From assembly GCA_009838625.1 (NCBI GenBank), contig VXRG01000130.1:1-64000 (forward strand): DNA of 64,000 nucleotides, given 5' to 3'. How positions within the stretch are numbered: the first letter of the stretch is position 1; every line of letters begins with the position of its first letter. Position numbers and translations under genes: made by a program. Below, piece after piece: positions 1 to 9,075 of the stretch. The notes below the pieces were generated by a model. That model had not been told where the DNA came from, ran no database searches, and worked only from the letters and a program-made list of their open reading frames with translations. This DNA is from Caldilineaceae bacterium SB0664_bin_27 (GTDB lineage: Bacteria > Chloroflexota > Anaerolineae > Caldilineales > Caldilineaceae).

Positions 1-324
1 GCGGGCCATTGAGAAAAAGGGGAGATACCCAAAAAACGAGCCATATTGTGCCAAAATGTGCCATATCGTGCCAAAATCCTTTTGTGCTTCACTAATGGGC
101 CGTTGAATGGAACGGGCGAGTTCCTGCAGAATGATGGCAAATCCCGATTCAGACAACGACCTCAAATGAATCTGGGATGCACACGGAGGCTGAAAGTGAT
201 TGAGTCCACTGGCTTTACGTGCTATGATCTGAGAAGCTTTTCAGTTCCCGAAGTCTCTATGTCTGAAGATTCAACGATTGTCGTTAGCTGCGCGGCCAGT
301 GCCAAGGATTGAAAGGAAACAGGA
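1..324. other. Gene-poor leading stretch
   Basis: No convincing gene is visible here. A possible 88-residue reading frame on the plus strand (46-312) has no recognisable domain, no good ribosome binding site and begins inside a short tandem repeat. The stretch probably holds the promoter region of the oxidoreductase that starts at 325. Confidence 0.5.
38..77. repeat. 10-bp tandem repeat, four units
   Basis: Four consecutive 10-base units alternate between GAGCCATATT/GTGCCATATC and GTGCCAAAAT. The two 20-base halves differ at only two positions. A 10-base period matches one DNA helical turn, so protein-binding half-sites on one face of the helix are possible, but this is inference. Confidence 0.6.
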
Positions 325-1386
325 GTGTCGAAGATTCTGAAAGTAGGTGTAGTGGGGGTAGGCGGGATTGCTAGGTCACATATGCCAGGGTGGGCCGCTT
401 CGGAGGAGGCAGAGGTCGTCGCGGGAAGCGATATTTCAGCGGAGGCCTTGGAAAGGTGGGGCGCGCTTTACGGCGTGAAGAAGCTGGCGAGCGACCCGGC
501 CGAGCTGTTTAACGACCCAGACATCGACATTATCGATGTTTGCACGCCGAACCGGTACCATGCCCCGATCGCGATCGCGGCGCTGAACGCCGGAAAACAC
601 GTGATATGCGAAAAGCCCCTGGCGCCGACACCCGGGGAGATTCGGCAGATGATCGAGGCGCGGGACAGTGCCGGCAAGCTTCTGATGACGGCCCAGCATT
701 TTCGTTTCAGAGGGGATTCGCAGGCGCTAAAGGCGGAACTGAGTACGGGGACGCTGGGTGAGGTATACCATGCCCGCAGCTGGATGCTGCGCCGAGGCTG
801 GCTGCCAGTCCGGCCCGGATTCATCTACAAAAAGCACAGCGGCGGGGGTCCAACGATCGATGTCGGCGTCCACATTCTGGACTTGACACTCTGGCTGATG
901 GACAACCCCCAGCCGGTGGCGGTTTCCGGTGTAGCCAAGGCGCCTCTAGCTCTAAGAGAAGGGGCATTCAGCGCCTGGAAACTGGCCCCTGTGCCCCAGG
1001 ACATGGACGTGGAGGATTTTGCGGCGGCTTTTGTGCGCTTCGAAAACGGCGCGACGCTTGTTCTGGAGACCAGCTGGCTGCTTCATCATGACACGCCGGG
1101 CGAGGACACGCAGATCTGGCTCTATGGCACAGAAGGCGGATGCCACTGGCCCACCACGAAGATCCTCGAAACGAACTACCAGACCAAACAGTTTTCGAAC
1201 CGCTTTCTGCAACTGACCCAGGACAAAATGGAACCTCACGCTTTGGAATGTGTTGAATTTGCCAAGGCGGTCAAGGACGGCGCGCCGTCTCCGGTTCCGG
1301 CTGAACAGTCGCTGCAGGTACAGGAGATTCTGGATGGCATCTACCGCAGCCACGAAGAGGGCCGGGAGGTGCGCGTCGGAAAATGA
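325..1386 (+). CDS. Gfo/Idh/MocA family NAD(P)-dependent oxidoreductase
   Basis: A 353-residue cytosolic dehydrogenase of the Gfo/Idh/MocA family, whose members oxidise or reduce sugars and inositols with bound NAD(P). The N-terminal Rossmann domain shows the GVGGIARSH dinucleotide loop near residue 10 and the family signature CEKPLA near residue 96. The C-terminal alpha/beta domain carries the GGGPTIDVGVHILDL stretch, which includes the usual catalytic Asp and His. Length is typical. The GTG start is preceded by GAAAGGA about seven bases upstream. Nothing around it names the substrate; the next gene lies 214 bases away and is unrelated. Confidence 0.9.
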   Translation: MSKILKVGVVGVGGIARSHMPGWAASEEAEVVAGSDISAEALERWGALYGVKKLASDPAELFNDPDIDIIDVCTPNRYHAPIAIAALNAGKHVICEKPLAPTPGEIRQMIEARDSAGKLLMTAQHFRFRGDSQALKAELSTGTLGEVYHARSWMLRRGWLPVRPGFIYKKHSGGGPTIDVGVHILDLTLWLMDNPQPVAVSGVAKAPLALREGAFSAWKLAPVPQDMDVEDFAAAFVRFENGATLVLETSWLLHHDTPGEDTQIWLYGTEGGCHWPTTKILETNYQTKQFSNRFLQLTQDKMEPHALECVEFAKAVKDGAPSPVPAEQSLQVQEILDGIYRSHEEGREVRVGK

Positions 1387-1600
1387 AGGCCTATCGGAAG
1401 GTCTACTCAGGAAGGGGAGCTGCGGGTTAGGGCACGGCAGGCTGAATACGGCATTTGATGGGCATGGCACGCGCGGTGCTTTCGAGTCCCGGAGGCCCTG
1501 CGAAACTTTTCTTTGGAGGCTGCGTAGAGTTTCTTAGAGAGTGCATCGAGCCGCGATAGACGGTGAAACGGCCGGTACCCAAGTTCCCAAGGAGTCAGCC

Positions 1601-2518
1601 ATGAATGAAAGTATGCCGAGCCAGCCTGAACAGGCAGTTGGGCCGGAAGAACAGGAAATTTCAGCGCCGGAGGCCGGGCAGCCGACGGAGGAGATAGCCG
1701 TGCCGGTAGAAACGGTAGAGAGTGAGCAGTCTGCCGGAGCAGAAGAGAGTCGGGACACATTTCTATTTCGTCACCCCGAAGACAAGATGGTTGGCGGGAT
1801 CTGTGGCGGCTTAGGTGACTATTTCGGAATCGATCCGGTGCTTGTTCGCATCATGTGGGTGGTACTGACGCTCGGTACGGCCGGCACCGGACTGCTGGCA
1901 TACGCCGCGTTGTGGCTCCTTCTTCCCGTTGGTACCGCGAAAGCGGGTCAGCGTGCGCCGGCGGCACTGGAGCTGAACGAACGCAATGTAGGCCGTGCCG
2001 GACTCTTGCTGGTTGCGTCCGGCGTGCTCTGGCTACTGGCGAATCTTGGCATTCTGCCGGCCTTGTGGCACGTCTTCTGGGGTGTGATGGGGCTGGTCTT
2101 CTGGCCGGTGTTGCTGATCGGCGCCGGATTCCTTCTACTGAAGAATCAGAGAACGTGGCGCAGTCGATTCTTCAGCGCCCGCGAAAAGGTACAGGAAGGC
2201 AAAACGCGGGCGGCATCCAGCTTGAACCGCGAATCGGCCAAGGAAGGTCTGCGCCGCGCCAAATCCAGTATTCCTCTGAAGCGCAGCCGGGAGGACCGCA
2301 TGTTCTTCGGCGTGTGCGGCGCCATCGGCAGGGCAATTGGGCTGGACGCCAATCTGGTGCGGCTGATCTGGGTTGCCTTCGCCATCGGAAGCATCGGGAC
2401 AGGCGTATTGGTATACGTGCTGACCGGTCTGCTGCTGCCGGAGGAAGAAGAGACTCTTAAGCCGGTCCCGATTCAGGAGCCTCAGGACGTTACGGTCATT
2501 GACGGGACTGTTGGTTAA
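1601..2518 (+). CDS. Membrane protein with two PspC domains
   Basis: A 305-residue membrane protein. After an acidic disordered N-terminus (about 50 residues) comes a first PspC domain (KMVGGICGGLGDYFGID, then a hydrophobic helix ending in LLLPV). A middle section holds two membrane helices (NVGRAGLLLVASGVLWLLANLG and the following hydrophobic run). A second PspC domain lies near the C-terminus (MFFGVCGAIGRAIGLD, then a helix ending in LLLPEEEE). PspC domains are known from envelope-stress (phage shock) systems, where they sense membrane damage. The ATG at 1601 has AAGGAG six bases upstream and is preferred to an upstream GTG at 1541. No pspA is nearby, so the partner is unknown. Confidence 0.85.
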   Translation: MNESMPSQPEQAVGPEEQEISAPEAGQPTEEIAVPVETVESEQSAGAEESRDTFLFRHPEDKMVGGICGGLGDYFGIDPVLVRIMWVVLTLGTAGTGLLAYAALWLLLPVGTAKAGQRAPAALELNERNVGRAGLLLVASGVLWLLANLGILPALWHVFWGVMGLVFWPVLLIGAGFLLLKNQRTWRSRFFSAREKVQEGKTRAASSLNRESAKEGLRRAKSSIPLKRSREDRMFFGVCGAIGRAIGLDANLVRLIWVAFAIGSIGTGVLVYVLTGLLLPEEEETLKPVPIQEPQDVTVIDGTVG

Positions 2519-2602
2519 GACCAGACCTGGGATTCCAGCTTTCCAGCGGCGCAGCATCTGCGGGCCGTGTGAAGGTTCCAGGGCGGACAGGGAGCGTGAG
2601 AA

Positions 2603-2833
2603 TTGGGCAAGTCTGAAAACCTTGTTGTCGGACTGATTCTGGGCGCTGCAGTGGGCGCCGCGGTGGCCTATGTTTTCGGGCCATCGCGAGCGACTACCTT
2701 TGACGCCAAATACCAGTCACGCTGGGACCGGGCACTTGCCGAGGGTAAAGAGGCTGAGCTGAAGCGGAAGGCAGAGTTGGAGGAGGAACTGGCCGAGACG
2801 AAGCGGCGCCACACGCCAGGACAACGGGGGTAA
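2603..2833 (+). CDS. Small YtxH-like membrane-anchored protein
   Basis: A 76-residue protein with one N-terminal glycine/alanine-rich membrane segment (VVGLILGAAVGAAVAYVF) followed by a charged, probably coiled-coil tail rich in Glu, Lys and Arg. This layout matches YtxH/gas-vesicle-GvpP-like small envelope proteins of Gram-positive and Chloroflexi-type bacteria, whose biochemical role is poorly known. The TTG start has GGAG eight bases upstream. It follows the PspC protein by 84 bases on the same strand, so a shared envelope-stress role is plausible. Confidence 0.6.
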   Translation: MGKSENLVVGLILGAAVGAAVAYVFGPSRATTFDAKYQSRWDRALAEGKEAELKRKAELEEELAETKRRHTPGQRG

Positions 2834-2916
2834 GGCGCCGCAGCAAACCCTGCGCAGTGGGTCGGCGGCCGTACACACTTGCTGCGGCCGCGTCTGGGCA
2901 GGACAGGGGTTGACGC

Positions 2917-3753
2917 CTACTTCTGGCAGTCCGGACAGAAATGGGTACTGCGCTGGCCCAGAACGGTGCGGTTGATAGGGGCTCCGCAACAGAAGCACGG
3001 CTCGCCGCCGCGGCGGAAGACCTGAAACTTTTCCTGAAATCCGCCCTTTGCTCCTGTAGGCGGAGCATAGTTTTGCAGTGAACTTCCCTGGTTCTCAATC
3101 CCCGCGTTCAGCACTTCCCTCAGAGCCAAGTGAAGACGTTCTATCTCCTCAAGGTTCAGTGAGCCTCCGGCGCGCCGCGGGTCGATCCTGGCGAGGAACA
3201 GCGATTCATCAGCGTAGATGTTGCCCACTCCGGCAAGCACGGTCTGATTGAGCAGGAGCGCTTTGATGTTTGCCTTGCGTCCGGCCAGACTCTTGGCAAG
3301 GGTCTGGGGGACAAAGGCTTCCTCCAGGGGTTCGGGACCCAACTTTCCGACTACGCTCGCCGTATCCTCGACTAACCAGATTCGACCGAACTTGCGCATG
3401 TCGCGGAATCTCAACACCTCCCCCGTATCCAGTGCGAAAAGAACGTGTGTGTGCTTGTCCGGAGGGTTCACCGCCGACCCTGAATCCGATTCCGCAGGAG
3501 CGAGAAGCCGCAGTTCGCCAGTCATGCGCAGGTGGACAATGAGTGTTTCTCCGCTGTCCAATCCGAGCAGCATGTATTTGCCGCGACGTCCAAAGGAAGC
3601 AAAACGCCGCCCGCGGACCAGGTCCGTAAAGCGGGCGGCTTCAGGAAAGGCAATCGTGCGGGGCCAGCGCACCTCAGCAGTCAGAATAGTCTTACCAGTC
3701 AGCAGAGGTTCAAGCGCCCGTACATAGGTCTCAACTTCGGGGAGTTCAGGCAC
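2917..3753 (-). CDS. mutM: Formamidopyrimidine-DNA glycosylase
   Basis: A 278-residue DNA repair enzyme that excises oxidised purines (8-oxoguanine, FaPy) and nicks the abasic site by beta/delta elimination. It begins with the conserved PELPEVETYVRAL, where the Pro after the start Met is the catalytic imino nucleophile and the following Glu assists. The DNA-binding region includes GVGNIYADESLF. The C-terminus is the zinc finger CFCCGAPINRTVLGQRSTHFCPDCQK-type with four cysteines. The length is typical and every key residue is present. It overlaps the 3' end of the upstream anti-sigma gene by eight bases, so it is probably translated from the sigma/anti-sigma transcript, suggesting stress-linked expression. 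Confidence 0.97.
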   Translation of the reverse strand: MPELPEVETYVRALEPLLTGKTILTAEVRWPRTIAFPEAARFTDLVRGRRFASFGRRGKYMLLGLDSGETLIVHLRMTGELRLLAPAESDSGSAVNPPDKHTHVLFALDTGEVLRFRDMRKFGRIWLVEDTASVVGKLGPEPLEEAFVPQTLAKSLAGRKANIKALLLNQTVLAGVGNIYADESLFLARIDPRRAGGSLNLEEIERLHLALREVLNAGIENQGSSLQNYAPPTGAKGGFQEKFQVFRRGGEPCFCCGAPINRTVLGQRSTHFCPDCQK

Positions 3754-4591
3754 GGCCGCGACTGGCTCTTGTCCGGCTGAGCAGCCAGAGCACGATCACT
3801 GCCAGGACAAGAAGGATTCGGGCATACCTGAAGATAGTAACCCAGAGTTGTCCTGAAGGATCTGCGTCGTTGCTTCCGGTGAGCTGTTCCTGGCCCGACC
3901 CGGCAGCCGGAGAATTTGTCTCGGGCTGCACTGGCGCGGCGGCAACGGGCTCCTGCTCCGAGCCGGCGGTACTCTGTTCCTCTCCTCCGGTACTCATCAC
4001 GCCGACGACAGGATCGTCGTCCTCCTGCCCGGACCCTTCATCTGCGGTCGCCTGCGAATTCCCGGCGCCTGGATCAGTTTGTTCTGACAAGGAGCTGTCC
4101 GCCGCCGTCTCCTGGGCTGTTGAGGGAGTGCTCGAGAGCTGCGCGGTGTTGCCAGGGGCCGGCCCAAGCTGGGTCCGTTGCAACTGAAACTCAGCGACAA
4201 AAACCAGCAGCAGAAGGACCGCGGCCAGCGCGGCTGCGTTGCGGAGTGCCAGATCGCCGCCATTAAGGAATCTCAGGAACTGCTGCCAGGCTGTATCTAC
4301 AGGAGAATCGACCTGACTGGGAGGCGGCGCCTCAACTCTGGCCAGACTGCGGCGCTCTTGCAGCACGTCCGCGACCTGATCTTCGGTCAGAGTAAATGAT
4401 CGGGGGAGGGGCACACTCGGCACTTCCTGCAACAGTTGGACGGTCTGGCGCAGCGTATTCACTTCCCAAGCGACCTGCTCGCTGGCCGCCATGGCAGCTT
4501 CGACGCGTTGACGTTCTTCAGTTGTAACGTCACCGTCTACGTAGGCTGCAACCAGATCTTCATCTACCGAATTCAGGTCTTGAGGATCCAT
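3746..4591 (-). CDS. Putative membrane anti-sigma factor
   Basis: A 281-residue protein directly downstream of an ECF sigma gene (133-base gap). Residues 1-60 form a helical domain (EDLVAAYVDGDVTTEERQRVE) that resembles the N-terminal domain of zinc-finger anti-sigma factors but lacks the His-Cys-Cys zinc ligands. A membrane helix follows at about 115-135 (ALAAVLLLLVFVAEF). Then comes a long Ser/Thr/Gln/Glu-rich, probably extracytoplasmic linker and a second hydrophobic helix near the C-terminus (YARILLVLAVIVLWLL). Position and topology suggest it sequesters the sigma factor at the membrane; this is inference. The gene end overlaps mutM. Confidence 0.7.
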   Translation of the reverse strand: MDPQDLNSVDEDLVAAYVDGDVTTEERQRVEAAMAASEQVAWEVNTLRQTVQLLQEVPSVPLPRSFTLTEDQVADVLQERRSLARVEAPPPSQVDSPVDTAWQQFLRFLNGGDLALRNAAALAAVLLLLVFVAEFQLQRTQLGPAPGNTAQLSSTPSTAQETAADSSLSEQTDPGAGNSQATADEGSGQEDDDPVVGVMSTGGEEQSTAGSEQEPVAAAPVQPETNSPAAGSGQEQLTGSNDADPSGQLWVTIFRYARILLVLAVIVLWLLSRTRASRGRA

Positions 4592-4724
4592 ATTTCACTT
4601 GCTCTTTTTGCCGACGTCCTGGCTTGAATACCTAATCGTTCTTCACCGCCTGACCGCCATTTTCTCTGAATGAAGCTAAATTCTTGCAGCTACACTGGCA
4701 ATCGGAAGAGGATACAGTTCACCC

Positions 4725-5315
4725 CTACTCCAATGAATGACGATAGACCGCAGGCAAAAGTTCCGCGTTCTTGCTCAGATAGTCGCGCACTCTTCCGCGC
4801 GCACGATTAATTCTGGATTTAACTGTACCCACGGCAGCGCTGGTGATCTCCGCGATCTCCTCATATGCGTACCCTTCGACATCACGCAGAACGATGGCGG
4901 TGCGCAGGACCTCGGGTAGCGAGGTGATAGCCGAACCGATAAGTGCCTGAAGCTCTCTCCGCTCGGCGTATTCATGGGGAGTTTCACTGCGATCCGTCAG
5001 GACAGTGACATACTCGTCTTCCACGGGCATGTCATCGAGGCTCTCGGTGCGCTTTCGTTGCCTGCTTCGCAGATGATCGTAGCAGGTATTGACAACGATA
5101 CGCATCAGCCAACTCTTGAAGTTGCCGCCGCGATAGTTTTCAAGCGCTCGAAAGGCTTTGATAAAGCTGTCTTGCAAGGCATCTGCGGCTGAATCGGGGT
5201 CGTCCATCAAGCGATAGGCGACACCGTAGGCAAGACCCTGGTATTCGATAACCAATTGGTTGAACGCCTCCAGGTCTCCCTGTAGCGAGCGTTCTATCAA
5301 ATTGTCCTGGTCCAT
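4725..5315 (-). CDS. ECF-type RNA polymerase sigma factor
   Basis: A 196-residue sigma-70 family regulator. Region 2 (about residues 15-85) has the core-binding and -10 recognition helices, including DALQDSFIKAFRALENYRG and FKSWLMRIVVNTCYDHLR. Region 4 (about 120-180) has the helix-turn-helix SLPEVLRTAIVLRDVEGYAY with the following GTVKSRINRARGRVRD. There is no region 1 or 3, as expected for ECF factors. I place the start at the ATG ending at 5315. A longer frame reaching 5609 would read through the antisense of the tRNA-Leu gene and is not credible. The following gene is a likely anti-sigma factor. Confidence 0.9.
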   Translation of the reverse strand: MDQDNLIERSLQGDLEAFNQLVIEYQGLAYGVAYRLMDDPDSAADALQDSFIKAFRALENYRGGNFKSWLMRIVVNTCYDHLRSRQRKRTESLDDMPVEDEYVTVLTDRSETPHEYAERRELQALIGSAITSLPEVLRTAIVLRDVEGYAYEEIAEITSAAVGTVKSRINRARGRVRDYLSKNAELLPAVYRHSLE

Positions 5316-5471
5316 GAACAGTCTGCTCTGACACCTGTACGGCGGGCCACACTGGATTAAGGCGAGCGAAGAACTGTGTCCTGCTCGCCGCGAAACCGCG
5401 CGGCCCGCTCTAAGTAAAGGCAAATGCGAATGGATTTCCAGAATCGAACGATAAGTGCATTTGCCGGTTAT

Positions 5472-5501
5472 TTGACTCTGATTGACCCTACCCGCTATAA
5501 T
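5472..5501 (+). promoter_or_regulatory. Promoter of tRNA-Leu
   Basis: A near-consensus housekeeping promoter: -35 TTGACT at 5472-5477, an 18-base spacer and -10 TATAAT at 5496-5501. The mature tRNA begins nine bases after the -10 box, so the 5' leader would be only one or two bases. Confidence 0.8.
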
Positions 5502-5509
5502 TTTAGCAT

Positions 5510-5594
<85 letters not shown>

Positions 5595-6067
5595 GTTTGT
5601 TGTAGGCATTCCCCGCTCGAACAGAGCAGGATTCAGGCAAAATATCCCCCTGTAAGCCAGGAAAGAGGTGGGCCCATGGTGGGGAGAACACTGTTTCTCT
5701 GACGGTCTGCAGTGGCGGCAGACCGTTTTGCATCCCTCCGCTTCTTACACTTCATCCCAATTGCCATTCATTATATCAGGCGCGTGGCCGTTTCTCCATT
5801 ATGCCTAAAGCATCCTACCATTGCCATCCCGCGGTTCTCAAGACTGGATTGAACTGCCTTATTGAATTCGGCTTTGCTGTGTTCAGGCAGATCGTTCGGT
5901 CGATCTCCCCGCCTGTGGGAAGAGGACTGGGTGGAACATTGGGGGAAATGCAATGCTCTCGGAAACTTCTGTGATGCCACCGCAAAAGACTCATTGGAGT
6001 TTGTTTGGTCATTCTGGCACAATAAAGGTTGTCTTTGGCTGCACTGCCGTGCCTGAAAGGAGTTAGC
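5595..6067. other. Intergenic region after tRNA-Leu
   Basis: Apart from the intrinsic terminator at 5702-5729 I see no gene in this stretch. Short open frames on both strands (for example 5771-6106 minus) have no recognisable domain or start signal. The last bases contain AAAGGAG, the ribosome binding site for the gene at 6068. Confidence 0.5.
5702..5729 (+). terminator. Intrinsic terminator of tRNA-Leu
   Basis: A perfect 9-bp stem, ACGGTCTGC (5702-5710) with GCAGACCGT (5718-5726), has a seven-base loop and runs into TTTT. It lies about 110 bases downstream of the tRNA on the same strand. Confidence 0.75.
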
Positions 6068-7945
6068 ATGTCTGTCGAATTCTTGCGCGCGACACCCCTT
6101 TTTCACGATTTATCAGAAACAGAGCTGGAAGAAATCGTGTCAATCCTGCGCGAAGAAAGTCAGCCGGGCGGGGCCACCATCTTTCGCAGTGATGAGAACT
6201 GCAGTGACCTTTACCTGATTCGGAACGGTTTCGTCCGGTTGTTCGATTCTTACGGCTCTGTTCTGGCGACGCTCGGCCCGGGAAGTTTGTTGGGTGAGGC
6301 CGAGTTTTTGCGAGGTCTGGCCCACAATACGAGCGCGGTGGCGGCCTCCGATGTTCACTTGTGGTCCTTGCCCGACTCGGAACTGCGCCAACTGTTGCAG
6401 CGGCAGAACGGTATCGGAATCAAACTCAGCCAGAATTTTGGCGAGCAGATTTCGCAGTTGGAGGACTACCTGGTAGAGCAGCTCGTCAGAACGCGGGCGC
6501 TGGGGGGACTTCCTCACCGGGTGATTGGGCCAATGGCACGGAGTATGCAGCCCCGCCAGCTGCAGCGAGGCAGTTTCCTCTATCAGACCGGCCAACAGGC
6601 AGAGGCACTCTACCTGTTGGAGAGAGGCGCGCTGGAGTTGCAGCCTTCTCCCACGCCGGAGGAGCCAAGCCCGACGGCAAGCTTGATTGAACCGGGAAAC
6701 CTCTTCGGCGTCCTACCATTGCTGACAAATAAGACGTACGATGCAAGCGCGTTTTCAGTAGACGACTGCCTGATCTGGTCGCTGCCCGCAGCTACCTTCC
6801 ACAATCTGAGCAGCCAGTATCCGCACTTGCGCCGGGCCCTAGGCCGGCACAGTCGCAGCCGCCTCAGTCTGATCGACCAGACCCAAGCGGTGGTTCGGCT
6901 GGCCCAGACGCCGCTTTTTGGCAAGCTGGAACCCACAAGTTTGCACGCGGTTGCACAGAGACTGGTACTACAGCATGTACCGTCAGGCGAGTCGATCTAC
7001 CGACTCGGAGACAGCAGCGACGCTCTGTTTCTGGTCGATGACGGAGAGGTGGAACTGACGGCCGAAAATGAAAGTGGAGTACTGCAGGAGCTGGCCCGGG
7101 TTGACGTAGGCAGCTATTTTGGCGCCATGAGCCTGCTGACTGGCGAGGACCGGAGGGAAAACGCCACCGCCATTCGCAATACGAATCTTTGGGTCCTTTA
7201 CAGATCGGATCTTGAAGAGCTGGTGAGACGGCTTCCTGCCATTAGAGAGGCACTCGACCAGGCAGCCGACCAGCCCCCTGCCACCCGGCATGAGCAAGTG
7301 ACCGTGGAGAGGCTGCGCCGCTTCCCCTTGCTGGCCAACCTTGACGTCGATGAGTTAAGGGAAGTGGCACGCCACTTGAAACAGGCCCATCTGAGGCCCG
7401 GTGAGCAGGTATTCCGTGCCGGCGCGCCCAGCGATGCGCTCTATTTCATCGAAAGGGGTGTTATCCGACTACAGTTGTTGAACGGCGCCGGCAGTTGGAC
7501 CCGCGGCGACGGCGAGGTTTTTGGGGAGAAGGCGATTTTGTCAGACGAGCCTTATGGCCAGAGTGCGTTCTCCGAGACCGAAGTAGACCTGCTCTACGTT
7601 GAATATCCTGGGCTGGAGTTTCTCAAATCCCGCTTACCCTCGGTTGCCACAGACCTGCACCGCATACTGAGCCAGCCTGCCGGGACTGAGGAAGTCCATT
7701 CGGGACAACCGCCGCGGCCGAGCGTCGAACCCTCAATGGAGGCGCCGCCAGGTTTTGCTCCCGGACGACGTGAGACTACGCCAACCGATGACTTGCCACC
7801 CCCTGCCGGTCGACCTTATCCGGACGGCGGTGGCTGGTTCAGCAATCTGAGCAGCTGGGGCAAAATCCGCCTGGCGCTGGTCATTCTGTTGCTTGCATAC
7901 CTCGGCATCGTGGTCGCGCCCAGTCTGCTTGGCATCACTTTCTGA
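6068..7945 (+). CDS. Membrane-anchored protein with four cyclic-nucleotide-binding domains
   Basis: A 625-residue protein made of four tandem CRP/cNMP-binding (cupin-like) domains, each opening with a similar leader: LRATPLFHDLSETELEEI, then a degenerate copy at about 150, LAQTPLFGKLEPTSLHAV near 285, and LRRFPLLANLDVDELREV near 420. Each shows the G-hinge pattern (for example DLYLIRNGFVRL and ALYFIERGVIRL) and a GE-containing phosphate-cassette-like loop (GSLLGEAEFL, GEVFGEKAIL). A proline-rich linker leads to one C-terminal membrane helix (LALVILLLAYLGIVVAPSLLG). There is no helix-turn-helix, kinase or channel domain. The ATG has AAAGGAG just upstream. Its output is unknown; a membrane sensor scaffold is inferred. 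Confidence 0.85.
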   Translation: MSVEFLRATPLFHDLSETELEEIVSILREESQPGGATIFRSDENCSDLYLIRNGFVRLFDSYGSVLATLGPGSLLGEAEFLRGLAHNTSAVAASDVHLWSLPDSELRQLLQRQNGIGIKLSQNFGEQISQLEDYLVEQLVRTRALGGLPHRVIGPMARSMQPRQLQRGSFLYQTGQQAEALYLLERGALELQPSPTPEEPSPTASLIEPGNLFGVLPLLTNKTYDASAFSVDDCLIWSLPAATFHNLSSQYPHLRRALGRHSRSRLSLIDQTQAVVRLAQTPLFGKLEPTSLHAVAQRLVLQHVPSGESIYRLGDSSDALFLVDDGEVELTAENESGVLQELARVDVGSYFGAMSLLTGEDRRENATAIRNTNLWVLYRSDLEELVRRLPAIREALDQAADQPPATRHEQVTVERLRRFPLLANLDVDELREVARHLKQAHLRPGEQVFRAGAPSDALYFIERGVIRLQLLNGAGSWTRGDGEVFGEKAILSDEPYGQSAFSETEVDLLYVEYPGLEFLKSRLPSVATDLHRILSQPAGTEEVHSGQPPRPSVEPSMEAPPGFAPGRRETTPTDDLPPPAGRPYPDGGGWFSNLSSWGKIRLALVILLLAYLGIVVAPSLLGITF

Positions 7946-8024
7946 CGGACTCCTGCGTCCTATAGCTGTTGGCAGCCTTTCGTCAGAAGAAATACCGATA
8001 CGACCGCCCCCGGCATACCCTTTT

Positions 8025-9071
8025 TCACCATCCCTTTGCCAGGACCGGCCACTCCAGCTCAACTTCGCCCTTTCTGTGTCCGACAACACGCGGGAAAAGA
8101 TTGTTGGAGACACAACAGTGATTGACGAGAACGCTGACCCGTTCTCCAATCTCCGGCTTGCGGTCACAGCGCGACACATCCACGTGGCCATGTTCCTCGG
8201 ATAGCTTGAATATCTCCGCTTGCGGGTACTCTACGATCAGGCCGTGTCCCGGCGACTTGCGGGCGCTGTCCGCGGCGAGCGACTTGCTCCCCGAATCGAG
8301 TACGACCCTGTCGTCGGTCGGACGGCTGACGACGGTGGCCAGGACAAGGTAGGAGCAGTCTGCGAGCTTCATGGCGCCGGCATCGACCAGGTTGCGGTCG
8401 CCGTAGACGTACATGCCGGCCCTGTGTTCCGTCATTTCGGTAAACTCGTGGGCCTGCCACATGACGAAAGAGCTGCCGCCGCTGACCCGCTCGACAACCA
8501 ACCCGTCCCTGGCCAGCAGCATCTTCGCCTCCCCCATGAAGGCATTCGACTCAGGGTTTGAAGGGTAGACCATCAGCCCGCCAAAATGCAGATGCGATGC
8601 GCTGTCGATCTGCCGGGCCAGTTCGCGGACACCTTCCGGCGTGGTCACACCGCAACGCTCATAGCCTCCATCCATTTCGATCAGGACTGGAAGGACGGCG
8701 CCCTCCTGGGCAGCGACTTCTGCATATCCGGCTACAGTTCGGGCGGAGTCAGCTGTCACGCTCATCTCAGCCCGCCGCGACAGGAGCATGAGGCGTCTGA
8801 GTTTCGTCTTGCTGAGCAGATTATAGGGCAGAAAGATATCTCTGATCCCCGAGCTGCACATGACCTCCGCCTCGCTGAGAGTCTGGCAGGTGATGCCGAC
8901 CGCGCCTGCCTCCATCTGCATATGGGCGATGGCAGGAATACGGTGTGTCTTGATATGGGGGCGGTTATCGATGTCGTGGCTGGCCAGGTAGCTCTGAAGG
9001 CACTCGATATTGGCCGAAAGGCGGTCCAGATCGACGATGCCGATGGGAGTTTCAAGGTCCTCGATGCGCAT
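8025..9071 (-). CDS. D-threonine aldolase-like PLP enzyme (alanine racemase fold)
   Basis: A 348-residue fold-type III PLP enzyme of the D-threonine aldolase / D-serine dehydratase family, which cleave or dehydrate D-beta-hydroxy amino acids. The N-terminal barrel has TPIGIVDLDRLSANI and the PLP lysine in RPHIKTH near residue 42. The C-terminal metal-binding His and Cys expected in the family appear in EEHGHVD and LVNHCC. Length is close to the family norm. The exact substrate cannot be read from sequence. It starts four bases after the stop of the small membrane protein upstream, so the two are probably co-transcribed. Confidence 0.85.
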   Translation of the reverse strand: MRIEDLETPIGIVDLDRLSANIECLQSYLASHDIDNRPHIKTHRIPAIAHMQMEAGAVGITCQTLSEAEVMCSSGIRDIFLPYNLLSKTKLRRLMLLSRRAEMSVTADSARTVAGYAEVAAQEGAVLPVLIEMDGGYERCGVTTPEGVRELARQIDSASHLHFGGLMVYPSNPESNAFMGEAKMLLARDGLVVERVSGGSSFVMWQAHEFTEMTEHRAGMYVYGDRNLVDAGAMKLADCSYLVLATVVSRPTDDRVVLDSGSKSLAADSARKSPGHGLIVEYPQAEIFKLSEEHGHVDVSRCDRKPEIGERVSVLVNHCCVSNNLFPRVVGHRKGEVELEWPVLAKGW

Positions 9072-9075
9072 AATG

